Under the pieces are notes generated by a model. It saw only the letters and a program-made list of their open reading frames with translations. It did not search any database and was not told where the DNA came from. DNA of 64,000 nt from Lophius americanus. Its lineage: Eukaryota; Chordata; Actinopteri; Lophiiformes; Lophiidae. The stretch is taken from assembly GCA_037951165.1 (NCBI GenBank), contig JBBDHG010000019.1, forward strand, positions 11,696,001 through 11,760,000. The letters are read 5' to 3'. Made by a program: the position numbers and the translations under genes. Positions 1 through 13,384 of the stretch are shown piece after piece; the stretch's first letter is position 1, and every line of letters begins with the position of its first letter.

Positions 1-116
1 TATATTCACAATAAGAATATTATTTATTGTTGACAAGTCAGCCAAAACCACACAAAGTGTGAAGAAGTAGCACTAGAAATGGCACTCCACATAATTATAA
101 TGCAAGGTGCAGCCCC

Positions 117-185
117 TCACACACATACAGTACACACACATACAGTACACACACATACAGTAGGCACACATACAGTATACACACA
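117..185. repeat. Tandem repeat of a 15-bp CA-rich unit
   Basis: ACACACATACAGTAC is repeated about four times with slight variation. The cysteine-rich YCMCVYCMC stretch of the overlapping minus-strand open frame comes from this repeat and does not indicate a gene. Confidence 0.85.
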
Positions 186-1064
186 GAGCAGGTGAGAAAA
201 TTAACAGTAACAACCATAAGTCCCTGCCAATAAACATTTCAAATGCGATGTAACCTGAGTCACACCTCCTAACTGTTTTTCGCCGTTTGCTGCCGGTTGA
301 TGCTGTTGATTCAGGGATGCTGCTGTGTTCATTGTCTTCCACCGCAGCTTCTACAACGCTGCTAATGAAGTGAAGTGAAGCAAGTAAAGTTGTAACACTT
401 AGGGTTGTTGTAACACTTAGGGTGTAATTAACTGGTATAGATGCAAATGAATGATGCAGGCCATGGCTACCTAAAAGTTTTGCCAAGTGATTTCAGGTGA
501 GTGTAATCAAATACTTGTTTCCATAAAAGCTCTAAATACCATTTGAAGGCCATTAACTTTGAATAATGACTAGCAGAACACTCCTTTCACACTTAACTTC
601 ACACCCTAACAAATGCATCTTAAGAGAGAGAGGTAAGTGATTTTTATTTGGAAAGCATATAAATAATTGAGCTGTCGCTTTAGTCAGTGGCGTAATAGGT
701 CGCTACTTTCAAAACTGGTACAAGCAGAAATCTCTCAACTCTTTTACTCAAACCACTTGAAACAACTAAAGAAAGTCAAGTAACACTTTAATCATTGTGT
801 TCTACGTTAAAGCTGATCTACTGTGAAGTCTGTTGTTCCATTTTGTACTGCAAGGCAGAAAACGTCTTCTGCGTGCTGCAATCACTGCACTGTAGTCCCG
901 GCTTTACAAGTCAGAGCGTGGCAGCATTAAGAGCTGGTGTGATTGCATGTGCTTTGATGGGGCAGGGATGTATGAGTATTCCCAGCCTGCATTTGGTGAA
1001 AATTCCATGTCCTTACAAGACACCGCTTCCCCAAGATTCATGACGATTTCTCTTCCTCCTTTTC

Positions 1065-1870
1065 CACCAAAAATGACCTGGTGTTGGTTTGGTACTGGTG
1101 CTAGTGCTTAGTTGGTTCAACTCGTGCACCTCCTTAGAACCTGTTCGCTATTCCATCGGCAGGGAGCCAAGTCAGAGCCACACCATTATGTCAGCAGTTA
1201 AAGTAATCGGTTCTTGGCTTTAAACCAGCAACAGAGTTGGTGCTTTTCTGGCACCAGATTTGAGAGCCAAGAGCTGGTGCTTAGGCCATTGAAAAGCAAA
1301 TAACTGGTGCTAAGTCAGGCTCTGGCTCCGAACTAGCCATCACAGTTCAGCAAGTTTGGTTAAGTGTTGGATGCAACAATAGTTTTTTAGAATTATAGTA
1401 TAGGCAGTTTGGGTCGCTGCCTTTTGCTGCAAATTTACGTAACACCCCCTCCAAGATATCAGGCTCTATGATTTGGCTTAAAACAAAAGTTGGTCTGTGT
1501 TGTTCACATCAATAGCATAAAAAATGAAGCTCCTTGAAAGGAACCATCAGAAGACCTGATTCATTTCTTCAATCAGGGGGGAGAATAAGAACATCTAGAT
1601 GACGTCATTAACAACTGCTGCCGGGCAAACCTCAAACGTTGCAAAAAGATGTGGGAATAGAGATGAAATATGGCATTTCTGTTTTCATCCAACTAAAGAA
1701 GATGAAATGAAGTGACTCTGGACTGACAAATAGACTGAAAAGCTGCCTCGAAGTCAGTATTCAAAAGAAAATGTCAGTGAAGACGAGTGAAGATAAAGGA
1801 GTTTTTAGAATTTGACTGTGGTCAGGATGTACTGTGTAGGAGGCAAGATTCTCACGTGTTTTTTCATTTT
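1065..1870. mobile_element. Possible decayed DNA-transposon-like stretch
   Basis: The region 1070-1340 is full of GGTGCT, TGGTTC, GAGCCA and AGCTGGTGC words, as in fish hAT-like non-autonomous elements with AACCGGTTC-rich ends. A frame at about 1640-1790 reads RCGNRDEIWHFCFHPTKED, then a W and basic residues. This faintly recalls a THAP-type DNA-binding module but contains stops. No terminal repeats or target duplications could be fixed. Confidence 0.3.
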
Positions 1871-4800
1871 AGCATTTGACCAAGCCACAAGTCAATATTT
1901 ACTTGTTATCTTGGTTTTTATTTAAATTATTTATTTGTTCATGATTAAAGATGAGTTCTCTGCAATGATGAGTTTATGGACAACTGAAGTGGCAATTCAC
2001 CTTAATGTTCCTCTCACCTCCAGTCCTATTTATCCACTTATTTTACTTTAAGCATGAGCTGCTGATATCAGAGAAATCAGATATAGATATCTGGTCTCTT
2101 CAAAATAAAATTTAATTAGATTTGATTTCACTATTGGTACAAAGAATTTAAAAAAAATGTATGAAAAAAACAACGAAAAACTGCATTGTTACAGACTTTG
2201 TTGTGATCCTTCCAGGAAAAGTTGTTTTGTCAATCAAAGAGCAAAAATTGAATCTATTTATAGATGTCAGGCTTACTAAGCTAGCTAAAGTTACTAACTT
2301 CACAGCTCAGTCCAAGATGACCCCATTCATTTATTTATTTATTTTTCAGCCCTATAATGAGAACAGGTCATTCATCCCAAAATAAATCCACACTTCTGCC
2401 TGTGATCTCATCTTTAATGTTCAGCTAAAGTCAAATAGTTCCTACCCTCAGTTAATACACGTTGCCGCAGTCTGTAGATTTCTGGAAACAAATATGGTGT
2501 GGACTTTTAAAAATGAATTTGTTGTGCAATTTAGGAATCACAAACTGAGCGCTATCTCTGAAGCAGATATTTCACTCTTGGTAGAAAAACAGCACTATAA
2601 GCAAAAGAAGAAAAAAACGAGACAGAAAATGAATGGTGATTGCCTTTGTTAAATGTGATAGAAATCATACTTTAATGAGTAGCAATGCTATATTCCTCAA
2701 AAGATTGGCCAGAATGCTTTGAGTTTATCATTTTACAAATAATTAAATGTTAATGCTTTTTTTTTTTCTTTATTTACGACATATTTAACGCATATTTATC
2801 CTGACACTGAATTTGTTGAAATTTCACTACACACAGGAACATCTGCATTTAAAGGTAACATCTGGTTTTTCAAAGGATGCCTCAGCTATACATCACGTAT
2901 ATTTCCCTTAACTATAATAGTAAGAAAGGGCGAAATACATGTGTTTATCAAAAATAAGTCCATCCTTGTCTACTGTGACGGACAAACCCATAGAAATAGG
3001 CTTAATATCATCTTCCAAGAGAAGAGAAGGAGAGATACACCCATTGAGGGAGAGAGTTGTAAAATAATGGCTGCTTACTGGAACATCAACTATTGAATAT
3101 AAGATAGTTGTGGTATACCACTGCAGATACAGACTGAACTGCCAATACTGTGAGGACAATATATAAGTGCATCCTTTCATGAAAGGTGCGAATATGTAGA
3201 TGATTTTAACACCCTTGGCCCTCTTGAGGTGACATTAAGGATTGCACGTAGATAGTACACAATGACTGATAGTATGACGGAGCATACAGGGAAGCTCCAT
3301 AGTAACGGGCAAGAGCCTCCTGAAAGACCGTTCATATTCAGAGGCCGCATACAACGAAACTAAACTCTAAAGATGCAGCTGCTTGAAAAATGCCTTGGAA
3401 AAGCATGATAGCAGCAACGTTGTATGCCTGTAGAGCAGGGCTGAGTGCACAACCATTATCAAATGTAATTAATACAAACAGTGATGCAACTCCTGTGCCT
3501 CCTGATGAAAAATGTAAAATGTGTTCCCTTCTATTCACATCATAATAACTACCTGAAAGGCATCGCAAGTGGTGAAAGAAAGAAGCACGCAGCACAGGAA
3601 AACAATGTTTTCCTGCCCATTTGTATTTCCATTAAGCAGAGGGTGCACTGATTCATTAACTGCAGGTTTCACAGTCTTTCATCACGTATTAAAATGTGAA
3701 TTCTCAGTGTAAGGGGATCATTTAAAGCAACAAGCCTAAGAACAAGGGCTAAGATTACAAATAAATATAGGGTACATGGTGTTAATACTTAATTTTGTAA
3801 TAAAAAGGCTTTATTAAAGCTCAGGATAAATGGACAGGTTTTATGCGCTGAACGCGTCCTGATAGAATCAAGTGCGCTTGATAAGTAGGCAGGCAAACAA
3901 GAAAGGCATTGGCAGAGGAGTGGTGCTGTAGGAACTGAGAGGGTGGGCCAAAGATGAAGATAAATCTCTACTAATTAATACAGTGCAGGGCGAGACTTGT
4001 CTCCCCAAAGATTTAATGAAAAAAAATGTTATTGATAGTGGAAGTATAAAACATCAAGTTCTGATGAAATTCCAAACAGGCCTTATGGCCTGGAAGGCTG
4101 CAGAGGAAAGGAACTGGGAGAAAACAACAATGGCACTTTGCCAATATCCAGAGATGGTGTTCAGAGATATATTGTTTGTTGCCTGATTTTTCTGCACTGC
4201 TTTTACAAAGGAGAGCATGCATACTGGATGTTCATTAAGCCTTAAGTAGAGACTTCACAGACAACAATTCCCAGTAAAAGAAATACCCATCGGGGCTATT
4301 ATGGCTCCAGGGTTCAATTGTATGGACAATAGATTTGTGAATAATGTATGCATGTATGATTTTTTTTGTATTCCCTCAAGATCACAGTGGTTTAACACAG
4401 ATAAAAACAAAGTTATTTTGAAATATTTTTTGTCCAAACAGTGGTCAAAGCCTCTACTTCGCTCAGAAATTAAATATGGATGTCAAGAATAGTTTCATAA
4501 TTGACATTTAAAACAAAACAAAAAAATATTACATTACTATAATAGTACAAAGTTATAATATTAACTAATTATGTTTGGTAAATTCAACATCACCGTGTTT
4601 AAAATAATTAAGAATAACCATGTTTAGTGAATGCAACATAAGTTTGTTCCGTAAATGAAATGCAACTTTTTAATTAATATATTCAATTCATGTGATGTTT
4701 TCTTTCTTTATGTGTGATTTGCTTGTATGCCTTGGTAACAGCCTCAAATGAAGCAATGCTTTTTATAGCTGCAGTATTCAATACTTTTGGGGAGCAATAT

Positions 4801-6870
4801 GATTTAATCTTTTTATCAAGAAAAATAAATGTGTCTGAGCTACAACTCTTTGGGAGAACTCGGTCCATCAGTAGGACATTATGATTTTACAGAGAGAGTT
4901 CAAATCTAAACAAGCTTTCAGAATGTACAATCATGCTGCTCTTATAATATTTGTCTAGAAGGGTTTCTAATTATACATTGTTCAGTTATTTCTTTACAGT
5001 ATGTTGTGAAGTGTGTGGCGAGAGTTGTGGGAAAGGACGGATATGGTAATGTGGGAGGAGTGGAGTTCCCAATGCTCGGGGGAAGGCGGACTTGGGGAAA
5101 AAGCTAAAAATGCGTGATCAAAGCCTATATTTTGAAATCACTTACTTCTCCATTAGTTTGATTAATGGAGCCAATCTCACAGAAAGACAGAGGCAAGGGG
5201 CTTGAAAAATGATACAATTACAGCTTTTTGAATAGAAGGCTGAAAAGGCCTGCTTGAAAGGAGGATCTGGAGGAGATTCTACGGGCTACCACCGACAGAC
5301 TGCCTGCTCTTCATCCATCTATACCCTCTGCCACACACCCTGAGGTCCCAACAGCGCAACTCTAACCCATCCTCTCTCTCAGCATCTCATCAGGCTCAGT
5401 GGCATGCATCACTAGTCCTCTCTAAGCTGGGAGAGCACTATAAATTCTAATTAATACGTATCTGGCATTTTCAGTGTTTGTTCACCTTCTGTTTGAAACT
5501 CAGATGATGTTACATTCTTTTATATATACAAATTATATACTATCAACCTCTTTTGAGATCAGCTGTAATTTTATGACGATGTATTAATAACGAGTTAATA
5601 ACAGTTATTTCCACAAGCTTTTAAATCAAGTCCCCTTTAGTTTGATTTAAAAAAAGAAAATGTACAGTGCATGGACCAAAGCCAAACTTTATATCCCTTT
5701 TTCCATAATGTATCTTTAAGTTTTACATCAGTGTTACATAAGAACAATTGAAAACGTAAGACTGCTATTACAAGTTGGTTGAAGAAGTGTAGGCTGTAGA
5801 TTACATGAGCGGGGACCGACATGACCTGTGAAACAGACTGTTAATTGAATGTAGGTAATTATGAGAAGAAACAAATCAGCCTGGAAGACTTTATATTTGG
5901 TTACGAACTAAAAAGAACTTTGTGATAGATATCACTGTGACAGTAATATCCATGTTGTGAAATTATAAGTGTTTTATAAACAACTGTGTACGTCGAATTG
6001 GTGGGGTTGGATAGTCTCCAGAAGACTATCTAAGAGTTTAGACAGTTTCATTGAACTTAGCACATAAGCGCAGTCATTACAACACCAACATAATGAGTGG
6101 GAGGGATAAAGGTTACAATGAAAGAAAGCAGGACAAAAAGAAAAGAGGCAAAAGTACGAGGAGGAATCAGTCATGCTTGTCGAATTCCTTATAATCCACT
6201 GCAGTGGAGTCAACTAAATGCAAAAGGTACATGGCTACTCAAGCAGAGAAGGCAGGGAAGCCTTTGCTTATATCCTATAATTTTTTAATGTCACACTGTG
6301 TGAATCATTTTGGATGGTAACTACTTTCGCCAGCTCTCTATTATAACTATGTTTTCATTTTCCACTCAGTGGGGGCCTTCTGATTATAACTTTGCTGAGA
6401 CAGTATAGTTTGTTTTCCACCAACTCAGTAAGACCTCTGAACTCCCTCATTTCTGCCTGGATTAAATGCATAGACACAGTTACAATGCCAAAGTTTGAAT
6501 GGAGCATTACTCATACCAGCTGGTGTCTGCATCCACGTTTCCGAAAATAGAGATAGAAAAAAGAATGGAGACCTCTAATGCTGAAAAGCTTAAGTTAAAC
6601 ACAAGATGATGCCATGTAGTTCCAGTAGTATGTCATTGGGTCTATTGTACAGCACACATCAACACCAATATCAATCAAATACCAAGTTATTGTTATCTTA
6701 TATATATATATATAAATTATTTATTTATTTATTAAATTATTTATTTATATTATGTTTAAGACAGAATATGAATAGTCCTCGCAAAGTTAGATTTCCTCGA
6801 GTTGATACATATACATCAAAATTTGGACTAAATCGCACCAACGGTTATGAATTTAAGGCTCAAAAATATA

Positions 6871-6896
6871 ACTATGGAGATAAATATCTCCATAGT
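6871..6896. repeat. Perfect inverted repeat, 12-bp arms, 2-nt loop
   Basis: ACTATGGAGATA pairs with TATCTCCATAGT, separated by AA. It is near-continuous dyad symmetry with no other context. Confidence 0.85.
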
Positions 6897-9800
6897 ATCA
6901 GAAATAAAAAAAGACTACTTTTTCCAAAATCAATCTAGCTCCATTTTGCACTGATATCTAAGTGCGTATTACATTTGAAATTGATCTCCGATATAGTTTA
7001 TGAATTATCATGTTATCAAGAAGGATTTGTGGTGGTGATGACATTTCCATATTTTCCCCTACTTTTTCGGGATATAGTAATCAACTAACCTGGTGCTGTT
7101 CTGGGAACTTCACAAAACCTGAACCGACCTATAGATGAGAATCGTGTTAATAAATTATTTATGCTATTTTTCAGAAAATCTCCTCCACAAATTAAACGTG
7201 TGTGGACATTGACAACAGGTTCTCTGTGTACATTACTTGTGTCCATCAGAAAAACAGCCTAGAGAGATATTTTTTAAGTGTGGATGTGAACGCGAGAAGA
7301 ACACATTAAAATGCATTTGCACATTCTCTATACTGAATCATATACCTGTGTGGAAAATAAATTATGTAAATGTGAAAAGTAAGCAAGTGTAGTCAGTAAA
7401 AGAAGGATAATGTGATACCTGAAATGGATTTTAAATTTATATTCCTTCCAAATAGGCTTTACTTTAATTAGATACTCTACAGAGCTTTGGGGTTGTTATA
7501 GGCTGTGTGCCGGATACCAATAAAGTACTCGTTTTCAAAATGGCTGGATTTGCAATAACCCTTGTTACTCTTTCTGTATTTTGAGTCAGGCATAAGGAAA
7601 TCGGGCAATAATCCTGAGTACGATATTGTGGTGCTTTTGATACATGATATTGTCTCTCATGAGACGCATATACAGAGGGATAAATCTATCAACATACCAA
7701 GACAGAGTATAAGTGTTTTTGACAATTCCATCTCGACAGTAATATAAACTACACAAGTACCTTGAAAAAAAACTTTTAAATTACTTAAATATAGCAACAT
7801 TTCAAGAAATAAACATAAACCAATGCATTGAAACATACTATTGGGCTGGCATTTGTGCTCCTGTTCTGCTGGTGGCAGACCTTCTTAAAAAAAGAGACAC
7901 TCGCACTATTAAAATACGTTCTGACACTTAATCACAACCCCAGAGGTCCCTAGATAAATGAAATGATCTTTAGAGGGGGCCCTTTGACACATTAACCATT
8001 AGACCTCTTGATGAAATAAAATTCACCCAAGACGTTTCTATAATGGTAAGCACAACTCATAATAACAAACATCGATCAAGGTTTATCACCATCTGTGAAG
8101 GCAAAAATGTATTTTGGGTGCTGCCAATGAAATGAATCAGCTGGGAAGGGTTTTATCCTATGTATCTGACTGTATTTAAATTTTATTTTTTTAACTTTGC
8201 TGAAGCATAAAATGTAAAGCTAGAGTGGTCACAGAGCATAGCAGGCAATCCGTTGTTGAGCAGTGGTGCCAAAAGCATATTGTTGCTTCCATCACTTCCT
8301 TTTTCATCATCACAATATCAGTTTTACTAATTCCAAAATCATCAATATCCGCCCAGAAGTTTTTTAACCTCTGAAAACCATCTTCCAAATTTTCCAAAAA
8401 TCTCCTGTCCTTCATTTGTGATGGGATAAGCCAACACTTCAAACACACCAAATATTTAGTTCTCCAGCATTACTTGTGAAAGGGAAAATTGTTATGAAAA
8501 CATCAGAGGATTCAGACCAGTGGAAACAATAACAAACCATAATGTAAAGTGTTTGCCATCCAATTTCATTTTTAATATAATTTCAGACAAACAACCAATG
8601 TCGTGATCATACCTCCCTCCCATAAGAAACAAACCTGAAAAGGAGGATTTATTTAGACTTTGTTGGGGTAAACTACATTGTTTCACGGTGGCAGGCTATT
8701 AGAGGTAGGATATTGAATGGAAAGGCAAACACATTCTGAACAGTTCACACCCACAACCAGAGAATGTGGCTGAAATTCTAACCAGATCCCAGGAGGCACA
8801 ATCAATTCATAATAGAGCTAACGGAGTCTTCTAGCATTTACAGTTATTTATTATGCACCACATTTTGGACTTACTTGGTCCAACGGTTGAGAAATGATGT
8901 CCTGAAAACGTCTGGAGATAAAGCTCCCATTATTGTCAGAAATATATGAGCAATCTGTCCCTGTTCTTCCTCGCATTAAGGGGTATGTGTGTATACAATT
9001 TGAAAATAATGCATGAAGTGAGTTATCGCATTAAAACAACCAATCTGCAACAGCAACAGATGTACCAGTCTAACTTTATAAGGATAAGACTATTACTGTG
9101 ACATTCTACATTAGTGACTCATTGTTGAGTGATTATTTAGTAGTGACTCTTTGATTACTTGCATTTACTTTTTACTGTGACATAACAGGAAGTATGTTAA
9201 TTTGTAGATCTATTACACCAATCAGCCACAACAGTAAATCATTTTAAACAAATACAAGTCAACTTTTTGTTGGTAAAACAGCTCTGCATTGAAATGCAGG
9301 TTTTCTGACACTGTTCAGAAAACCATCAGAACTTTTATTTTTAACTTAACTTTTTTCAGCAATTTGTACTACAGCAGCTCTTCTGTGGGAACACACACCA
9401 TCGTCTAGCCTTTGTCCTCATGTGAATCAATGAGCATTGTTGCCTATGAACCTTTCACTCATTATCTGCTCTTCCTTGGGCCACTTTGGGAAGGAGCAGT
9501 CATTCTAGCCATCAATTTGACAATCATAAATGTGTGTCGGATCCTTATTCCTGCACATTTTTCCTGCTTTCAACACCTCGACTCAGAGGACAAAACACTC
9601 ACTTGCTGCCTCATATTTCCCATACACTGACAGGTGGCCATTGTTAGGAGATAATAATCAATGTTTTTCTGACTTCACGGTTTGATGGTTATAGTATTAT
9701 GCTTGATCAGTTTTTACTGTACTGTATTCTGTACTACTGTGATAGTATTTAAATTACTGCTAGAAAAAAAAAGTGATGAATCGTCCAGACGTATCTGTCT

Positions 9801-9984
9801 GTGATTCAACCAGAAAGACGACACAAACATTATGGTACTGTATGGAACAACACAAGGTTTTGGAGACTGTGAGGAAGTGAAATGGAGACATAAGAGTAAA
9901 CAGTTCAATAAAAGAAGAAACAAAATCATGAGTTTACAAGGAAAAAAGGACAAAGATTTAGTGCCCATGTAGAGGGAAACATGA

Positions 9985-10100
9985 AACCATTTAGACGGGA
10001 AAAATACCAGAAGGAAAAGAAGGAATGTCCAGAAACAGGAACAAAAGAGGAAAGGGAGAGAAAAAAAGAGAGAAAAGCAGGGAACACAGGGTAAAGGATG
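9985..10100. other. Purine-rich tract
   Basis: This is a stretch of about 115 bp of mainly A and G on the plus strand (GGAAAGGGAGAGAAAAAAAG and similar), thus pyrimidine-rich on the transcribed strand. No gene is evident. Confidence 0.7.
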
Positions 10101-11109
10101 ATGGGATGTAGGACAATGATAGATCGTTTTCTGGCAGGCTCAATTAGTCACGCTGTTATTAGGAGGAAAATGGAATACAGGACAGCACTGAGGATCAGGA
10201 GAAGAGGATGGAGGTCCAGGGATGGCAGCTTAAAGCCAGGAGGGAGCCCCGCCACAAGACTGTAAGCAAGATAAACCCCACACACCTCTGCGCCTCCCGC
10301 CCTAACTGATGATCACTGAGGTGAGAGGTTTCTGATGACTCCTTCCCAGTAACCATTGCCTCACCACACAAAAGAGGATGGGTTCATTTCAAAAATTCCT
10401 TTTCCACCAATTTTTTATCAATTCAGATTGAACAAACTAATGGTAATATAACACCACCACCACAAAACAATGTGGGCTTGAAACATAGATGAGGGCATCT
10501 CTCATCAACTGGATATTCATTGGGAAAAAATACAATCAACAATCATCTTAATGTAGTGTAATCCTTTATTCATTTTCCTCCATTCAAATATTTCCTAGTC
10601 TACCCAGACTTAGAACTAACGATCCTTAATGTGCTGTTGTTCATCACCTCCGTAACCTCCCACCTCTGATTGCAAGTGCTGCACACGTAGGCCTTCATTT
10701 GTATTCTTGACCAGCTAAATGTAATTTTCTAGATGGCTGCAAGTGTATTTTCTAAGGCATTAAAATAAAACAACCACCGGTTTAAGAGGTACCACTGGAG
10801 CTTTATAATTATACCTGTTCTCACTCATTAGACTAATGGAAAGGGTGTATGGAACTGGCAGTAATGGATCTAGAGGAGGAGTAAGAGGTTTGTGTTAGGG
10901 CACACTTGAAACAGAACAGATGAAAACAGTCTGATCGTGGGGTATCTTTCTTAGATCTTTCTTCATCTCTTACTGTTGAGAGGTATCCTAAGTCTGAAAT
11001 GGTTTTAGACCCTCTCTTCCCTGCAAAGATGTTTATTGATTCTTACCAACTTTTCTGAGCCTATATTATATTATCCTGAGTATTTGATGGGGCGATATGG
11101 AATAATTGG

Positions 11110-11255
11110 GGAGGAAACCAAAGAGTCTTGAGAGAACCCCTACACACAAGCTGAGTACACACAAAATCCTCACAGAAAGGCCCGGGAAGTAGTCAGAACC
11201 TTCTTGCTGTGACACAAGTACAAGAACAACTGTGGCACATTGCTGCCCACAACAC
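11110..11255 (-). mobile_element. SINE-like repeat fragment, minus strand
   Basis: The plus strand carries CACAGAAAGGCCCGGG, GAACCTTCTTGCTGTGACAC and AACAACTGTGGCAC. These are the reverse complement of the 5' half of the GGCACGGTGG...CAGCAAGAAGG family seen at 34198. The copy is short and diverged. Confidence 0.65.
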
Positions 11256-13384
11256 CAAATCTGTTTTATTATGTTTTTTCATCAGGTTTCGCCTCACACA
11301 TCAAAATTTGTCTCACATGCCCCTTCCCCTTTTTACAAATGCAACTACTGTGTGAAGCAGCATGATTGTTAAGTGCGTATTTTATTATTTTTCATTTACA
11401 TACGATGGGTCATGAGGGGGCTGCATGTAGCACACGGACGTTGACACCTCGACTTAAACTCGCAGTGGAAGCTGAGCACCAAGTCAAGAAGAGGCCAGCA
11501 GCAAGACAAAGAAAAGACCATCTGATGCTACTTCAAATTTCAAAATAACAGACAAGAGCAAGCGATGATGTGTGCAGAAGTGTGAGAAATCACTGGAGGC
11601 TAGCTATTTAGTGGCTAAGATAGTAGCTAAGAAGCCACACAAGCTGAGACACTCATATTGCCAGAATGCTCATTAATTTTAAACAAAACCCTAGGCCCAC
11701 AAGTAGCAAAAGAAAATTGCAAAAGTTTCCGCTCTCAGACAGCAGACTTACAATCACATAGACTATAGCTGAAAAGGATTGTAACTGCTGACACAGAAGC
11801 AACCAGAGGATATGGGTGAAGTTAAAAACATTAAAAATAAAAATTCAAAACCTGGAAGGAAAAAGTGTTGAATGGTTTCAAGTAGCAGCCTTTTCTGCTG
11901 ACATTTTCTTGCCATATTTTCACGAACCAGGTTTGTCAAGCTTAACTTAGTCCAAGAAATAGTAACTGAGGGCTGCAGACCAGGAGCTCTGTGTGTGCCT
12001 CTCATCCATCCATGCCAAAATAGGGCAGATTGGTGCATCCGACCAGGCACATTTACCTCCTCTTGTTTTACTGTGTGTTTGCATGAATTTCCCGCCAGCA
12101 GGGGGGCAAAAGAAGAGCGTTTGTTTGTGATACATTTCAGACTAGAGTGACTCAAGATAGATTTCACAAGGTGCTGCGACTGAAAAAAAGAGGTTGAATA
12201 ACAACGCATCAAGCTGATTTCTGAGTTGGGGTGAGTCAGCTAAAAGGAGTGCCAGCTGTAGGGCTAAATCAGTTAAATAGCAAATAGCAGGCACATATTG
12301 TAGCAGTTAGTCAGTGGTATATGCATCCTTCAGATTAAAGTGTAAAGGACCTTCAAAAAACATTAGTTATCCTAAGTGATTCCAACTTGTGACATTTTGA
12401 CACAAGAAGTATTCAAAAATGTCACACAATTACAGTTTACTGTCAAGATGCATCCCAAGCTTTAATGTCAGGATGAGTGAAAAGTGTTTGAGACTTGCAT
12501 TTTTATCTGCATCTCTCTTCGCGTCAGTCTCTGTTGAGCTTCATAAAATGTCATGTCAACGACATTGAATTCCCTGGGCAAGAAAAGTCATCATCACTGT
12601 CTTTTTCCAAAAGCATCCCACAATAGGATTTCAATTGGGCTCCCTTTTAAATCCCCATCCACAAGTGCATGTGACAATAAGACGGAGGATACCTTGGCAT
12701 CAAAACATAACTTGTAGCAAGGGCAAATGTGTTTATTTCATCTCATACACAAATGTCACCAGGGCCTATTCTTAATAATATGTTCACAGGTTCTGATATG
12801 TAATATCAGAGCATTATTGTAATAATATGTTCACAGTAAATCTATTTCTGACACTTTAAACTATTTTACCCTGCAGTCAAATGGGGATACATATGTGCTA
12901 TTAAGCTATTATTCGCCAAGAGACAAAGGGAAGACACTCTTTTGTCACACTGAAGGATAAAACAAGTGAAAACTAAAAACCAAAAAAATATATTCTGAAT
13001 TATTCACTTTAATAAATGTGTTTGTTTATACGGCAATATTTATTTAATTCATACTGTAGAAAACACTAGGCAAAGAAACGTTGGTTTGATGCCCATTGAA
13101 AAAGTATAAAAACAAATCCAGTTGCAGTTTGTTTCACAATGCATTTATAATGCCTCTTTCCTTTGAAATAAATAAAGATGTACTGAAGACAGCAGAGATG
13201 GCATTTAAAATAGTAGATTGAGGAAAAATCCAGCTAAAAACACAAATGAATAAAAGCAGTGATTAAATACCATCAATGAAACAGTTTATCTATGTCTGGG
13301 TAGATTCAGAACATACTGTATTTACTTCAATATGAGATTTCTTGACAAATTGTTTTATACATTCTCACAGACAAAAGGTGAAAA

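Noticed and set aside
73..486. Cysteine-rich frame (YCMCVYCMC) that might suggest a metal-binding protein
   Set aside because: The cysteine pattern is the direct translation of a 15-bp CA-rich tandem repeat.
2908..3595. Two minus-strand frames suggesting a decayed coding sequence
   Set aside because: Joined translation has several stops and no motif that I could tie to a family.
8191..8451. Minus-strand frame with helix-like text (FLENLEDGFQRLKNFW)
   Set aside because: It looks protein-like but matches no family I know, is short and has no exon signals. A processed-pseudogene origin cannot be shown.
11763..12212. 150-codon open frame on the minus strand, longest in the left intron
   Set aside because: No recognisable domain and no splice sites in phase with GRID1. 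Part of it covers a GCCCCCCTGCTGGCGG-type segment common in fish repeats. It fits chance or repeat origin.
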